Shown: positions 27,224 through 36,136, counted from the stretch's first letter. The stretch: DNA of 40,838 bases from Acidobacteriota bacterium (GCA_019243475.1 JAFAUE010000214.1:1-40838); one strand, 5' to 3'. The notes: generated from the sequence alone by a model not told the origin. Program-made: numbers and translations.

Positions 27224-28699
27224 TTGCAGTCTAAGACGCGGATTCTGATTGCGGATGATGACCCGGCAATGGCCAGATCGCTGGGTGACTTCCTCTCCCG
27301 TCGCAATTTCGAGTGTGCCTTCGCCGTAAGCCACGAAGAGAGCCTGCGCACCATGCGCTCCTTCGACCCCAGCGTTGTGTTACTCGACTACACCCTGCCT
27401 CCCGCAGATGGCAGTGAAACGCTGGAGCGCATTAAGCAAATGCGCCCGGACACCCCTGTAATTGTGTATTCCGGTGTAGAAGCTCCTGACGTCATCTTCC
27501 GCCTTTCCAAGCTGGGCGCCGAAGACTTCATCACCACGCCCTTTCAGCTGAATGAACTCGTCTCGCGCATCTCGCGCGCTCTAGAGAAAAACGGCGCCGC
27601 CGACGATGGGCAATTGCGCGATCGTGTCCGCCGCCAAAGCGATTTCTCCACGCTTTTCGGCACGAGCCCGCGCATGGAGGAAATCAAGAACACGATCGAG
27701 CAGGTGGCGGAAACCAGCGCCACAGTCTTGATACGCGGCGAGAGCGGAACCGGCAAAGAGGTGGTTGCGCGCATGATCTACGCGCAGTCTTTACGCCGCG
27801 AAAAGCCATTCGTGAAAGTAAACTGCGCCGCCATCCCCCATGAACTACTCGAGAGCGAGCTCTTTGGATACGAGCCGGGGGCGTTTACCGGCGCTAACCG
27901 GCAGAAGCTGGGAAAGTTCGATCAGGCAAATTACGGAACGTTATTTCTTGACGAAATCAGCGAGATGCATCCGGCGCTGCAAGCCAAGTTGCTGCACGTG
28001 CTGCAGGATGGACAATTTTCGCGTCTCGGCGGCAAGCGTGACATTGCTGTAGACGTGCGGGTATTGGCCGCTACCAATAAGTTTCTCGAGAAAGCGGTCT
28101 CGCAGGGTGCCTTTCGCGAGGACCTGTTCTATCGACTCAATGTCGTCACCGTGCACATTCCGCCTCTGCGAGAGCGCGGCGAAGAGATTCCCCTGTTTCT
28201 TGATTTCTTCTGGCGAAAGTACAGCGAGTTTTACGGCAAACAGCCTCCACCGTTCAGCGATTACGCGTTGTCGCGCATGATGGATTACGAGTGGCCTGGC
28301 AACATCCGGGAATTGGAAAACCTGGTAAAGCGTTACGTGATCGTCGGCAACGAATCCCAGATCATCCGTGAGATCTCGACACACAAACCGATCATCTCTT
28401 CCGGCGTTGCCAGTTCCGCCGTTACCAATTCAGCGGTTGCTTCTGCGCCACAGCCGAACAACTCGACGTCTCCCTCGAGTGGTAACTCGCAGCATGAAAC
28501 CGAGCGGCCCTCGCTACTCGAGATTGGACGCCGCGCCGCGCTCCTGGCCGAGCGTGAGGCGATCGAGAAGGTGTTATACGAGACACGTTGGAACCGCCGC
28601 CAAGCTGCGAAGATCCTGAAGATCAGCTATAAGGCTCTGCTCAACAAGCTGAAGGCGATGGAAGAGCAGAATGCCGAATCTAAGCAACCACAAGCCTAA
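27224..28699 (+). CDS. NtrC-type sigma-54-dependent response regulator
   Basis: The likely start is TTG at 27224 behind GAGGG, giving 491 residues; a TTG at 27179 would add 15. Domains in order: receiver (RILIADDDPAMARSL, phospho-Asp in VVLLDYTLP, K-type end), AAA+ sigma-54 activation domain with Walker A GESGTGKE, the sigma-54 contact loop GAFTGAN and Walker B LFLDEISEM, then a Ser/Thr/Asn-rich linker, and a Fis-type helix-turn-helix (NRRQAAKILKISYKALLNKL). It activates promoters read by RpoN when phosphorylated. No histidine kinase gene is adjacent, so the partner is elsewhere. Target genes are unknown. Confidence 0.95.
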   Translation: MQSKTRILIADDDPAMARSLGDFLSRRNFECAFAVSHEESLRTMRSFDPSVVLLDYTLPPADGSETLERIKQMRPDTPVIVYSGVEAPDVIFRLSKLGAEDFITTPFQLNELVSRISRALEKNGAADDGQLRDRVRRQSDFSTLFGTSPRMEEIKNTIEQVAETSATVLIRGESGTGKEVVARMIYAQSLRREKPFVKVNCAAIPHELLESELFGYEPGAFTGANRQKLGKFDQANYGTLFLDEISEMHPALQAKLLHVLQDGQFSRLGGKRDIAVDVRVLAATNKFLEKAVSQGAFREDLFYRLNVVTVHIPPLRERGEEIPLFLDFFWRKYSEFYGKQPPPFSDYALSRMMDYEWPGNIRELENLVKRYVIVGNESQIIREISTHKPIISSGVASSAVTNSAVASAPQPNNSTSPSSGNSQHETERPSLLEIGRRAALLAEREAIEKVLYETRWNRRQAAKILKISYKALLNKLKAMEEQNAESKQPQA

Positions 28700-28860
28700 A
28701 AGTGGAATCGCGATACCACATCGGTCTCTGAATCCCGAGTAGGTGAATTCAGTATTAGGGTATTGCAGCATTCGCCAAATATGCATCAATGCTGGTGTTT
28801 CTAAGTATCCCGTTTTCAACACCTAGCGCCAGCGGCTTTGGTTTTCTAAGTGCTTAAGGG
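28700..28860. other. Intergenic region leading into the small-RNA candidate
   Basis: No protein gene. The region probably carries the promoter of the RNA candidate that follows, but I cannot name a clear -35/-10 or -24/-12 pair. Confidence 0.4.
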
Positions 28861-28870
28861 AAGGACAAAG

Positions 28871-29032
28871 AAAGAGGCAACATACTTAAGACCTTATGGT
28901 CTGTCACGTTGGAAAAGCTTCTCTACTTTGCCTTTTGGCTGCTTTGCAGCCGGGCACCTTGCCTCCCCTGCCCTGAACGGTTCCCTCCATTTTGCCTCTT
29001 TGAAACGAGCCCTCAGCGATGAGGGCTTTTTT
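28871..29032 (+). ncRNA. Candidate structured small RNA with C-rich segments
   Basis: AAAGAGGCAA (28871-28880) is perfectly complementary to TTGCCTCTTT (28992-29001), which would close a domain of about 130 bases. Inside are the hairpins AGACC-TTAT-GGTCT (28889-28902) and GGCTGC-TTT-GCAGCC (28937-28951). A terminator follows at once. The 3' part contains the unpaired runs CCTCCCC and CCCTCC, the type of C-rich patches some small RNAs use to pair with ribosome-binding sites. No open frame here is convincing. I could not match it to tmRNA, SRP, RNase P or 6S. Confidence 0.5.
29008..29032 (+). terminator. Intrinsic terminator of the small-RNA candidate
   Basis: The stem AGCCCTCA (29008-29015) / TGAGGGCT (29020-29027) with loop GCGA is followed by a run of six T residues. 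Orientation is plus strand. No protein gene ends just before it. Confidence 0.88.
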
Positions 29033-29329
29033 CTTAAGCGTCATCGTTGTTGGTTGGTTATAGGTTCGAGCTTGCGATCGGCGAAACAAATTCTGAGGCG
29101 TTCCATCCCTGTTGTTTTGCGCGCAGCAAATGCGGATTCTCGACACGCCACGATGATGTCGGTCCTGCATTGACTGGGCTGAATGATGAGCGCTGAAAAG
29201 TAGCGAGCGCATCGAAGACGCACCTGCCGCCTCGTTGACGCGCTGTTCTGCCCGAGCATATGATTTCTGTTTCCCCAAATCCCTCCTGCCGCATCTATGT
29301 ATGTTCGGCTTTTTGCGCGGGTAGCGGAA

Positions 29330-29710
29330 ATGCACACGACTATGGAAAAGAAGCGGGTCGAACAGTTCAGGAAGCAGCTCGAACAGCGGCAACAGGAGCT
29401 GCGTCGCGTAGTATCTCGCACTCAGGAAGATGGGCGCATCGCCGACGCCGAAGCTGCGCAGGACATTGCTGACCGCGCCGCTAACTCCTATACCAAGGAA
29501 TTCCTCTTCGCGCAGAGCAACAACGACCGCCAACTGTTGGGGATGGTTGAAACGGCCCTCGGCCGTATTCGTGATGGCAGCTTTGGCGAATGCATCCACT
29601 GCGGTAACGAGATCAACCCTAAGCGGCTCGAAGCCGTTCCCTGGACCCGGTACTGCATCGATTGCCAGGAAAAGATGGAAAAGGGCCTGCTCGAAGAGTC
29701 GCATACTTAG
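29330..29710 (+). CDS. DksA/TraR-family zinc-finger protein
   Basis: From the ATG at 29330 it has 126 residues (other in-frame starts at 29297 and 29342). A coiled coil spans about residues 5-45 (MEKKRVEQFRKQLEQRQQEL), followed by the segment DIADRAANSY.KEF. The C4 zinc finger is C-x2-C...C-x2-C (CIHCGNEINPKRL, WTRYCIDC), diagnostic for DksA/TraR. Such proteins bind the RNA polymerase secondary channel and alter promoter use, often with ppGpp. The coiled-coil tip acidic residues are not easy to assign. It lies 298 bases after the terminator of the small-RNA candidate. Confidence 0.93.
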   Translation: MHTTMEKKRVEQFRKQLEQRQQELRRVVSRTQEDGRIADAEAAQDIADRAANSYTKEFLFAQSNNDRQLLGMVETALGRIRDGSFGECIHCGNEINPKRLEAVPWTRYCIDCQEKMEKGLLEESHT

Positions 29711-29816
29711 CGAACCGGCGATCACGGAAACAGAACTGCTGATCGATTATTTCCAGCCGTAACTCTCCTAGGTTCGGTACCCACCTTCCTCCCCGTTTCA
29801 CCGCAAATTTATGACG

Positions 29817-29834
29817 CTGTAACTCCGCTGTAAC
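29817..29834 (+). promoter_or_regulatory. PhoB-like box upstream of pstS
   Basis: CTGTAAC occurs twice (29817-29823 and 29828-29834) with an exact 11-base repeat period, the pattern of a Pho box. It lies about 53 bases before the pstS start codon, where phosphate-starvation control would be expected. The sequence differs slightly from the E. coli CTGTCAT consensus. Confidence 0.75.
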
Positions 29835-29886
29835 ACGCGCTCGTGAGGATGAAGTTCAAACCGAGAGCATTACAGGAGGAGAGACG

Positions 29887-30891
29887 GTGATTCGAGGTCT
29901 CAAATACGCGCTTGCGATTATCAGCCTCTGCGCGGGTTCCGCGCTGGCACAGACAACCCTGAATGGAGCGGGGGCGACGTTCCCCAATCCGATTTATTCA
30001 AAGTGGTTCGCCGAATACCACAAACAACATCCCGACGTAGAGATTAATTATCAGCCCATCGGCAGCGGCGGCGGGATACGCCAGCTAATTGCCGGCACCG
30101 TGGACTTCGGTGCCAGTGACGTCGGTATGACTGACGAACAGATAAAGCAGGCCAAAGGTCCGGTTCAGCTGATTCCCACGGTGATGGGCTCTGTCGTGCC
30201 GGCGTACAACATTCCCGGCGTCACCCAGGACTTGAAATTCACTCCGGAGATTCTGGCCGGCATCTTCCTGGGAAAGATTACAACGTGGAACGACGCTACC
30301 ATTCAGAAAGCCAATCCCGATGTGAAACTGCCAAACCAGAACATTAATGTGGTCCATCGTTCTGACAGCAGCGGCACGACTGGCGTCTTTACGGATTATT
30401 TGTCCAAGGTTAGCCCCGATTGGAAGAGCACAGTGGGCAGTGGAACTTCCGTCAAGTGGCCAGTGGGCATCGGCGGCAAAGGAAATGAAGGCGTCGCCGG
30501 AACGATCCGCGTAGTCGATGGAGCGATCGGCTACGTCGAGCTGATCTATGCGCTGCAGAATCACATCACCTTTGGTTCGGTTCGCAACTCATCTGGTCAG
30601 TTCCTTAAGGCTGATCTGGAGAACACCAGTGCGGCTGCAGACGGCGTGAAGATCCCTGACGACTATCGCGTGTCAATTACCAATTCTGCCAATAAGAATG
30701 CCTATCCCATCGCGACTTTCACTTGGCTCCTGGTTCCGAAAAAGCCCGCGGATCAGAACAAAGGAAAAGTGTTGAAAGACTTCCTCACGTGGATGATCAA
30801 CGATGGTGAAAAAATGACGGGCCAACTCGACTACGCTCCGCTTCCTCAGCCCCTGCAGGAGCGGGTAAAGAAAACCATTTCTTCGTTGTAA
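29887..30891 (+). CDS. pstS: Phosphate ABC transporter substrate-binding protein
   Basis: A 334-residue periplasmic protein starting at GTG 29887 behind GGAGGAGA. The signal peptide is VIRGLKYALAIISLCAGSALA. Phosphate-binding motifs are typical: LNGAGATFPNPIYSKWF, IGSGGGIRQLIAGTVDFGASD, and VHRSDSSGTTGVFTDYLSK, with GNEGVAGTIRVVDGAIGYVE later. A strong terminator follows the stop, so pstC, pstA and pstB are not in this transcript; they must be encoded elsewhere. The Pho-like box upstream indicates induction under phosphate limitation. Confidence 0.97.
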   Translation: MIRGLKYALAIISLCAGSALAQTTLNGAGATFPNPIYSKWFAEYHKQHPDVEINYQPIGSGGGIRQLIAGTVDFGASDVGMTDEQIKQAKGPVQLIPTVMGSVVPAYNIPGVTQDLKFTPEILAGIFLGKITTWNDATIQKANPDVKLPNQNINVVHRSDSSGTTGVFTDYLSKVSPDWKSTVGSGTSVKWPVGIGGKGNEGVAGTIRVVDGAIGYVELIYALQNHITFGSVRNSSGQFLKADLENTSAAADGVKIPDDYRVSITNSANKNAYPIATFTWLLVPKKPADQNKGKVLKDFLTWMINDGEKMTGQLDYAPLPQPLQERVKKTISSL

Positions 30892-30933
30892 TCGGCATCT
30901 AGGCCTTCAACTCTATTCGGCCCCAAGAAAACG

Positions 30934-30967
30934 GCCTGGCTTCTATCTAGAAGCCAGGCGTTTTTTT
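30934..30967 (+). terminator. Intrinsic terminator after pstS
   Basis: An 11-base-pair stem GCCTGGCTTCT / AGAAGCCAGGC (30934-30944 / 30949-30959) with loop ATCT is followed by G and seven T residues. It lies 42 bases past the pstS stop. Confidence 0.92.
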
Positions 30968-30998
30968 GGCTTCAGGGACAGCAGTGCCTGCGACGGTT

Positions 30999-31021
30999 GC
31001 TTGCTATGCTATGCTTGCTAT
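30999..31021 (+). promoter_or_regulatory. Direct repeat at the PIN-pair promoter
   Basis: GCTTGCTAT occurs at 30999-31007 and again at 31013-31021, period 14, ending 12 bases before the GTG start of the first gene of the pair. The position fits an operator for autoregulation; this is a guess from position only. Confidence 0.35.
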
Positions 31022-31033
31022 TCGGAGCGAAGA

Positions 31034-31456
31034 GTGAAGACGCCAAGCGAAGGTCCCACGGTCAAGGTTCGGAACTATGTCCGGGAGCGCTATGTGCGTC
31101 CCGCGAGGCGAGAGAAGCGTGCAACATTCCGCGTGCAGGTTGGAGAGGTGCATCACGCTCTTCGGTTCGCAAATCGTGTGCCGTTAGTGTGCAACGCGCT
31201 TTCATCAAAAAAATTCCTCGAAGAAAATTGTCTTCGATTGATCCGTCGTACCGGACCTCCCTCCGGCCTAAGCACTACGGTCGAATTCACATATCAACTC
31301 CTGGATGGGCCGGGGGAGCAGCATCCTCTCGACGACCTCCTTAAACTGCGAGGGGCGTTCAAGAAGATTTTTGATGAGCTAGGCGGCGGAGAAAATTATC
31401 TACGCACGGAACGGAGCGAGTTCTACCACCAGGATGACCGGGGAAGAAACCGGTGA
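31034..31456 (+). CDS. Unknown protein upstream of PIN toxin, possible antitoxin
   Basis: The likely start is GTG at 31034 (GGAG six bases before), giving 140 residues; the frame is open further upstream. The protein is basic at the N-terminus (VRNYVRERYVRPARREKRAT), with LRFANRVPLVCNALSSKKFL in the middle and an acidic C-terminal part (LDDLLKLRGAFKKIFDELGG). I recognise no family. Its stop overlaps the start of the PIN gene (GTGA, 31453-31456), so the two are translated together, as in toxin-antitoxin pairs with the antitoxin first. It is larger than most antitoxins and has no obvious DNA-binding fold. Confidence 0.65.
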   Translation: MKTPSEGPTVKVRNYVRERYVRPARREKRATFRVQVGEVHHALRFANRVPLVCNALSSKKFLEENCLRLIRRTGPPSGLSTTVEFTYQLLDGPGEQHPLDDLLKLRGAFKKIFDELGGGENYLRTERSEFYHQDDRGRNR

Positions 31457-31872
31457 GTCGCGTCTATTGGGATTCCATGCTGTTCATCTATTTGTTCGAG
31501 AACAATCCTCGGTACGCGGACCGGGCAAGCCACATCATCAACCGCATTAAGGATCGAGGTGACGTACTCTGCACGGGCACGCTGACCCTCACGGAAGTTC
31601 TCACCGGCATGTATAGACGTGGGCACGAAGATGACGCCGCGCGGGCCCGCCAGGTTTTCGAAAGAATTGAAGTTCTACCGTTCACAGTACCGATTGCGGA
31701 CACATGCGCGCGCATACGTGCACGATTTGGGTTTTCGATCTCTGATGCTATTCACCTGGCCACGGCGGCCGACGCTAGAACCGATGTTTTTGTCACGAAT
31801 GACAATGCGCTGGTCGGAAAATCGGTACCCGGCGTGCAGTTTATTGTCCGCATTGACACCGACCTGTTCTAA
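31453..31872 (+). CDS. PIN-domain ribonuclease (VapC-like toxin candidate)
   Basis: A 139-residue PIN domain. The conserved acidic residues are all visible: D7 (RVYWDSMLFIY), E48 (TLTLTEVLTG), D98 (SISDAIHLATA) and D117 (FVTNDNALV). These coordinate Mg2+ for RNA cleavage in VapC toxins. It starts with GTG at 31453, overlapping the preceding gene by four bases. Length and order match toxin-antitoxin modules, although the upstream partner is not a classical VapB. It may act on tRNA or rRNA. Confidence 0.9.
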   Translation: MSRVYWDSMLFIYLFENNPRYADRASHIINRIKDRGDVLCTGTLTLTEVLTGMYRRGHEDDAARARQVFERIEVLPFTVPIADTCARIRARFGFSISDAIHLATAADARTDVFVTNDNALVGKSVPGVQFIVRIDTDLF

Positions 31873-31927
31873 AGCGCCCAGCTGCATCTTTCCCTGTTTG
31901 GCATTAGCTTGTTAAATTTGATCAGTG

Positions 31928-33112
31928 ATGCGCCGGTTCTGGGAAAACCTGATGTTCGCGTGGGAGACGCACTTAACTACCCGCGACACGAACAGGATTG
32001 TTCGTCCGTTGGAGTGGGGTATCGAATGGACGGGTGCCTGGCCGCAGGTGAACGGAAATTTTCCTTCGTCTTCTTCTCAGATGAGCGATGCCGACGCCGA
32101 GAAGTACTTCTCGAGTCTCAATCACGAGATCGTTGCCGACAGTGATCGTTTCTTCAGCTATGACGCGCCAAATGACTTCCGTCTCGAAGAGCGTCTGCCT
32201 GAGCTTTTTCCGACAAACACTCGTCAGCAGAAGCAGCTTGAAAAGCTGGAACGTTCATCCAAAAGCGGCAAGCTGAAGCCGGTGCCATTTCTGCGCTTCA
32301 CCTCTCCGGTACGCACGCCCTACCCGGAGAACGATGTTGTGAACGCGCGCTGGTTTCCCGCCTTCGATCGCGAGGGCCGGCCGAGCCGGAAGGCGGTTGT
32401 GGTTCTCCCACAATGGAACGCCGACGCTTTCAGCCACAACGCGCTTTGCCACGTCATGAACCGGTATGGGGTTTCGGCTCTGCGTCTCAGCAAGCCCTAC
32501 CACGACATCCGCCGCCCGGCAGAGATCGAACGCAGCGACTATGCCGTTTCCGCCAACATCGGTCGCACCCTGGACTCTTGCCGGCAGGGCGTGATCGACA
32601 TTCGTTGCTGTCTGGATTGGCTGCAGTCCCAGGGCTGCCGGAGATTCGGCATCCTGGGCACAAGTCTGGGCTCCTGCTACGCGTTCATCGCCAGCGCTCA
32701 TGATCCGCGGCTGGAAGTAAATGCCTTCAATCATGCCTCGACTTACTTTGGCGACGTGGTCTGGACAGGGCAATCTACGCGCCATATCCGCGCAGCGCTG
32801 GAGCCAGTGATGGACGCCGAGCGCTTGCGCCAGCTATGGCTGGCCATCAGTCCTGTGGCCTACATGAAGAAGTTCGCGTCGCACCGAAAAAAGGTGCTGG
32901 TGATCTACGCTAAATATGATTTGACTTTCCTTCGGCGGCTGTCTGAGGAAGTGGTGCGACTTTTTCGCGAATATGACGTCGATTTCAAGGCCGTTGCCTT
33001 GCCTTGCGGGCACTACACGGTAGGCGAGATACCCTTTAAATTCATCGACGGCTGGCACCTGGGTTGGTTCATCTATTCGGCCTTTAAGACCTTGGAGGCG
33101 AGCACGGTCTAG
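31928..33112 (+). CDS. Alpha/beta hydrolase with long N-terminal region
   Basis: A 394-residue protein from the ATG at 31928. The first ~150 residues are a poorly conserved region. The hydrolase core begins with AVVVLPQWNADAFSHNALC and has the nucleophile elbow GTSLGS (near residue 243), an acid candidate near VIYAKYD and the catalytic histidine candidate CGHYTVGE near 360. The core lacks a signal peptide. Substrate is unknown. The fold resembles acetyl-xylan or dienelactone hydrolase relatives; I give only the superfamily. It follows the PIN gene by 55 bases but need not be linked to it. Confidence 0.82.
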   Translation: MRRFWENLMFAWETHLTTRDTNRIVRPLEWGIEWTGAWPQVNGNFPSSSSQMSDADAEKYFSSLNHEIVADSDRFFSYDAPNDFRLEERLPELFPTNTRQQKQLEKLERSSKSGKLKPVPFLRFTSPVRTPYPENDVVNARWFPAFDREGRPSRKAVVVLPQWNADAFSHNALCHVMNRYGVSALRLSKPYHDIRRPAEIERSDYAVSANIGRTLDSCRQGVIDIRCCLDWLQSQGCRRFGILGTSLGSCYAFIASAHDPRLEVNAFNHASTYFGDVVWTGQSTRHIRAALEPVMDAERLRQLWLAISPVAYMKKFASHRKKVLVIYAKYDLTFLRRLSEEVVRLFREYDVDFKAVALPCGHYTVGEIPFKFIDGWHLGWFIYSAFKTLEASTV

Positions 33113-33246
33113 GCGAAATTCATCCGGTAGGTATGTGCACAGTCAATAACCTGTGCGGCAGAATTCGCTGCTATCTCCCTGATCGTGCCCTGCGCCTGCC
33201 GACAATTCTGCAGATCGGGCAGAGACTTGTAACGTCTGCGCTAGTT

Positions 33247-33268
33247 AAAAAAATCCCTGCGCAGGGAA
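33247..33268 (-). terminator. Intrinsic terminator for the unknown gene at 33314
   Basis: On the minus strand TCCCT-GCGC-AGGGA is followed by seven T residues (A-run 33247-33253 on the plus strand). It is 46 bases past the stop codon of the minus-strand gene and matches its direction. Confidence 0.82.
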
Positions 33269-33313
33269 GCTGCGGGAATTTGCACTGCGAGGATGTCGGT
33301 TTGCGTGGCGACT

Positions 33314-33865
33314 CTACATCAGCAGTTCGCGGGTGCGATTGGCAATCGGGTGCTGCATAACGTCGAGCTCGTTCTTCACCATGTTCAGCCCGCAAACGCA
33401 GTCCTCGAAGCGCTCCGAGAGCTTGGCAAAAAGTGGGGCCGCATCCGCATACTCGAAGACGTCGAACTTCGAGACAATGTAGTAGCTTTCTTTGCCTGCG
33501 CGGATGAAATCCACCAGGTTTTCCAGCCGTTGGCGGCGCAGCCGGTAATGGTTGATGCTCTCGGGAAACATGCCGGCGAAAAACAGCGTGTAGTCGCCAA
33601 TGTGTCTGCGAACCTCGCGCTCCCGATCAAATGACGGCGCGGGACCATAGACGGGGTCAGATTCCAGCAGCATTTCGCCGACATCCGAGATTGAACGCCC
33701 GGCTGCATCGCGAATCTTGTAGACCTCTTCCGCCTGGCAGAAGCCGGCAAGCATGGCGGAAATGTAGCTAGTCAAGTCATGGTCCGTAAGACCAATCGTC
33801 GACGAGAAGGTCTGCGTGACCAGTCCGCCGAAAAATTCCTGCAGCAGCTTTGCTCCCGAGTCCAT
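33314..33865 (-). CDS. Conserved unknown protein
   Basis: From the ATG at 33865 (AGGGGGAG site four bases before) it has 183 residues; the frame to 33916 is longer but has no such site. The protein is mostly helical and hydrophilic, with no signal peptide or membrane segment: EFFGGLVTQTFSSTIGL, DLTSYISAMLAGFCQAEEVY, HIGDYTLFFAGMFPESIN and SYYIVSKFDVFEY. No named family is recognised. The gene is monocistronic with its own terminator. The clear start site and terminator make it a real gene. Confidence 0.75.
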   Translation of the reverse strand: MDSGAKLLQEFFGGLVTQTFSSTIGLTDHDLTSYISAMLAGFCQAEEVYKIRDAAGRSISDVGEMLLESDPVYGPAPSFDREREVRRHIGDYTLFFAGMFPESINHYRLRRQRLENLVDFIRAGKESYYIVSKFDVFEYADAAPLFAKLSERFEDCVCGLNMVKNELDVMQHPIANRTRELLM

Positions 33866-34333
33866 GCGACTCCCCCTTGCAGGCATTGCCGTCATCGTTC
33901 CTGAGACGACTATCACCTACGAACAACTGGGAATATCTAAACTATTGGAACACTACTTACATCGAGAGGTTTTCCCTTGCAATAACAATCAGTGCACCTA
34001 CTAAAGTTTGTTAGCACTGTTCTGGCGAGAGTGCTTACCAAAATGGGCCCAGCTCGTAGGGCAAAAAAACTCCGATGGCAAAACGGCGATCACAACCATT
34101 TACCGGCATTTAGTGCGGATAGAACTTGTCCAGGATTCAATCGCTCACGTTCCGAAATGAATCATTGAGATCAGCGCGAGAGCTTCAAAAGGGAACCAAA
34201 CTCGTCAAGAATGATCCTTAATATTTACTGATCTCCGCATGTCTCTCGCGTGAGTTTTTTTCTTGCGTCTGCCGGTGGTTTCGGTTCTGCTTTTGGTTTT
34301 CAGTCCCACCATCTAGAATGGCGCGTCCATTCC
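33866..34333. other. Intergenic region, no gene seen
   Basis: These 468 bases separate the minus-strand unknown gene from ridA. No open frame is convincing. A weak hairpin (TTAGCACT / AGTGCTTA, about 34011-34036) and AT-rich stretches may be promoter or leader elements. Confidence 0.45.
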
Positions 34334-34732
34334 ATGTCACGCACGAACTATTCAAGCGGCACGCGCTGGGAGCCGGTAATTGGCTACTCACGCCTGGTGA
34401 AAGTTGGGCCGCAGATTTGGGTTTCCGGCACGACGGCCACCAACGAAGCTGGTGAGATAGTCGGCTTGGGCGACGCCGCTGCGCAGGCGCGGCAAACGAT
34501 TCGCAATATTGAAAGAGCTCTGGAGAAAGCAGGAGCGTCGATCAAAGACGTCGTGCGCACGCGCATGTTCGTCGTCCGTCACGAAGACGCTCAGGCGGTA
34601 ACACTCGTTCACGGCGAATTCTTCGGCGAGGTACGTCCGGCAACTTCGTTGCTGGTGATTTCAGCTCTGCTTGATCCGCGCATGTTGGTCGAGATTGAAG
34701 CAGAAGCTTTTGTTTCCGACGATGGAGGCTAA
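34334..34732 (+). CDS. RidA/YjgF-family enamine/imine deaminase
   Basis: From ATG at 34334 ([20 protein letters not shown]) it has 132 residues, the usual family length; an upstream start at 34250 is not needed. The family motifs are present: [44 protein letters not shown] with the substrate-binding arginine, and [14 protein letters not shown] near the end. Members hydrolyse reactive enamines such as 2-aminoacrylate released by PLP enzymes, forming trimers in the cytoplasm. The amidohydrolase gene begins three bases after its stop. Confidence 0.93.
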   Translation: MSRTNYSSGTRWEPVIGYSRLVKVGPQIWVSGTTATNEAGEIVGLGDAAAQARQTIRNIERALEKAGASIKDVVRTRMFVVRHEDAQAVTLVHGEFFGEVRPATSLLVISALLDPRMLVEIEAEAFVSDDGG

Positions 34733-34735
34733 TTG

Positions 34736-36076
34736 ATGAAGACAATGCAGGCTGTCTGCTGTGCCCTGCTGATTTGCGCCTATGCCCATTCGCAAACAAC
34801 TCCGAACTCTATGGGCACTCACGCGACCTCAGAAGCGAAGACCATTGTGATTCGCGCGGGTTCTTTAATCGACGGAGTGAGCGCGCAGCCGAAATCCAAT
34901 CAGGAGATTGTGATTCGCGGCAATCGCATTGTGAGCGTGGGCAATACCAGTTCGGGAAGAGCCCCCGCGGACGCCCAAGTGATCGACCTCGGTTCAGCCA
35001 CTGTGCTCCCCGGCCTCATCGACACCCATACTCACATCTTTCTGCAAGGCGAGGATCCTGCGCTCGGCGGCTATGACATTCAGCTGCTCAAGTTTCCAGC
35101 TTCGTATCGTGCTGCTCGGGCAACCGTATCGGCCCGGCGTGCCCTGGAACAGGGTTTCACCACATTGCGCGATCTGGAGACCGAAGGCGCAGGCTATGGT
35201 GACATTGGAATCAAACGCGCGATTCAGGATGGATATATTCCCGGTCCGCGTATGTTCGTTGTGACTCGCGCGATATCTACGACCGGGGGATATCCGCTCG
35301 AAGGCTACGCTCCGGAAGTCACCGTTCCGAAAGGTGCGCAGTTAATCGATGGACCAGTCGAGGCGCGAAAGGCAGCGCGCGAGCAGCTCGACAACGGCGC
35401 CGACTGGCTGAAGGTCTACATGACCCACCGCTCCTGGGTCGACGATCAGGGCAATCTTGTTTCGCAGCCGACGCTGACCGTGGAAGAACTGAAGGCGGTC
35501 GTAGATGAGGCGCACGGATGGCGCCGAAAAGTCGCGTGCCATGCCTATAACGGCATTGGTCTTCAGCGCGCGCTCGATGGTGGCTGCGATTCTATCGAGC
35601 ATGGCCTCGAAATCACCGACGCGCAAATCTCGCAAATGCTCAAGCAGGGCACGTGGTACGTCCCGACGCTTGCCGTTTATTACTACGATTGGGCGCCGGA
35701 GAATACAGACGATGGCCGGCGCGATCGTAAACGCGCCGCCGTCCACGGAACATCATTCAACAAAGCGCTGAAGGCTGGAGTGAAAATCGCGTTCGGTACA
35801 GACATGGGCGGGATTCCCTGGACGGATCCTATTGCCGAGGAATTCGGGCGCGAGGTTGAGTTTGGCATGACGCCGATGCAGGCAATCCAAACGGCAACTG
35901 GTCGGGCGGCAGAACTGCTAAGTATGGACGGCAAGATCGGTCTCATCGCACCGGGAGCATTCGCCGATGTGATCGCGGTTTCCAGCGATCCGCTGCGCGA
36001 TGTAAGCGCGCTGAAGAATGTCACTTTCGTGATGAAGGACGGCGAAGTGTTCAAATCCGCCTCTCCGGTACGGTGA
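34736..36076 (+). CDS. Secreted amidohydrolase (prolidase/imidazolonepropionase-like)
   Basis: A 446-residue protein with signal peptide ([14 protein letters not shown]) after the ATG at 34736, GGAGG upstream. The metal site of the amidohydrolase superfamily is present: H98 and H100 (LIDTHTHIF), a carboxylated-lysine candidate in WLKVYM, later histidines in KVACHAYN and SIEHGLE, and the catalytic Asp in FGTDMGG. This matches periplasmic Xaa-Pro dipeptidase-like members. It is translationally close to ridA. Its substrate, likely a cyclic or dipeptide amide, is not fixed by sequence. Confidence 0.92.
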   Translation: MKTMQAVCCALLICAYAHSQTTPNSMGTHATSEAKTIVIRAGSLIDGVSAQPKSNQEIVIRGNRIVSVGNTSSGRAPADAQVIDLGSATVLPGLIDTHTHIFLQGEDPALGGYDIQLLKFPASYRAARATVSARRALEQGFTTLRDLETEGAGYGDIGIKRAIQDGYIPGPRMFVVTRAISTTGGYPLEGYAPEVTVPKGAQLIDGPVEARKAAREQLDNGADWLKVYMTHRSWVDDQGNLVSQPTLTVEELKAVVDEAHGWRRKVACHAYNGIGLQRALDGGCDSIEHGLEITDAQISQMLKQGTWYVPTLAVYYYDWAPENTDDGRRDRKRAAVHGTSFNKALKAGVKIAFGTDMGGIPWTDPIAEEFGREVEFGMTPMQAIQTATGRAAELLSMDGKIGLIAPGAFADVIAVSSDPLRDVSALKNVTFVMKDGEVFKSASPVR

Positions 36077-36136
36077 TAGAGTGAGCTCACCGCGTTAAGA
36101 GTTTCCTTTTGCGCTGGGGCTTTCTTAATTTCATCC

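Noticed and set aside
28871-29001. RNA candidate as 6S, SRP, RNase P or tmRNA
   Set aside because: The diagnostic motifs of these RNAs are absent as far as I can see by eye.
28850-29173. 107-codon plus-strand frame across the RNA candidate
   Set aside because: It spans a clear intrinsic terminator and shows no protein-like conservation pattern; the RNA reading is more likely.
28904-29725. 273-codon minus-strand frame
   Set aside because: Its first half is the mirror of the DksA/TraR gene and the rest crosses the terminator region.
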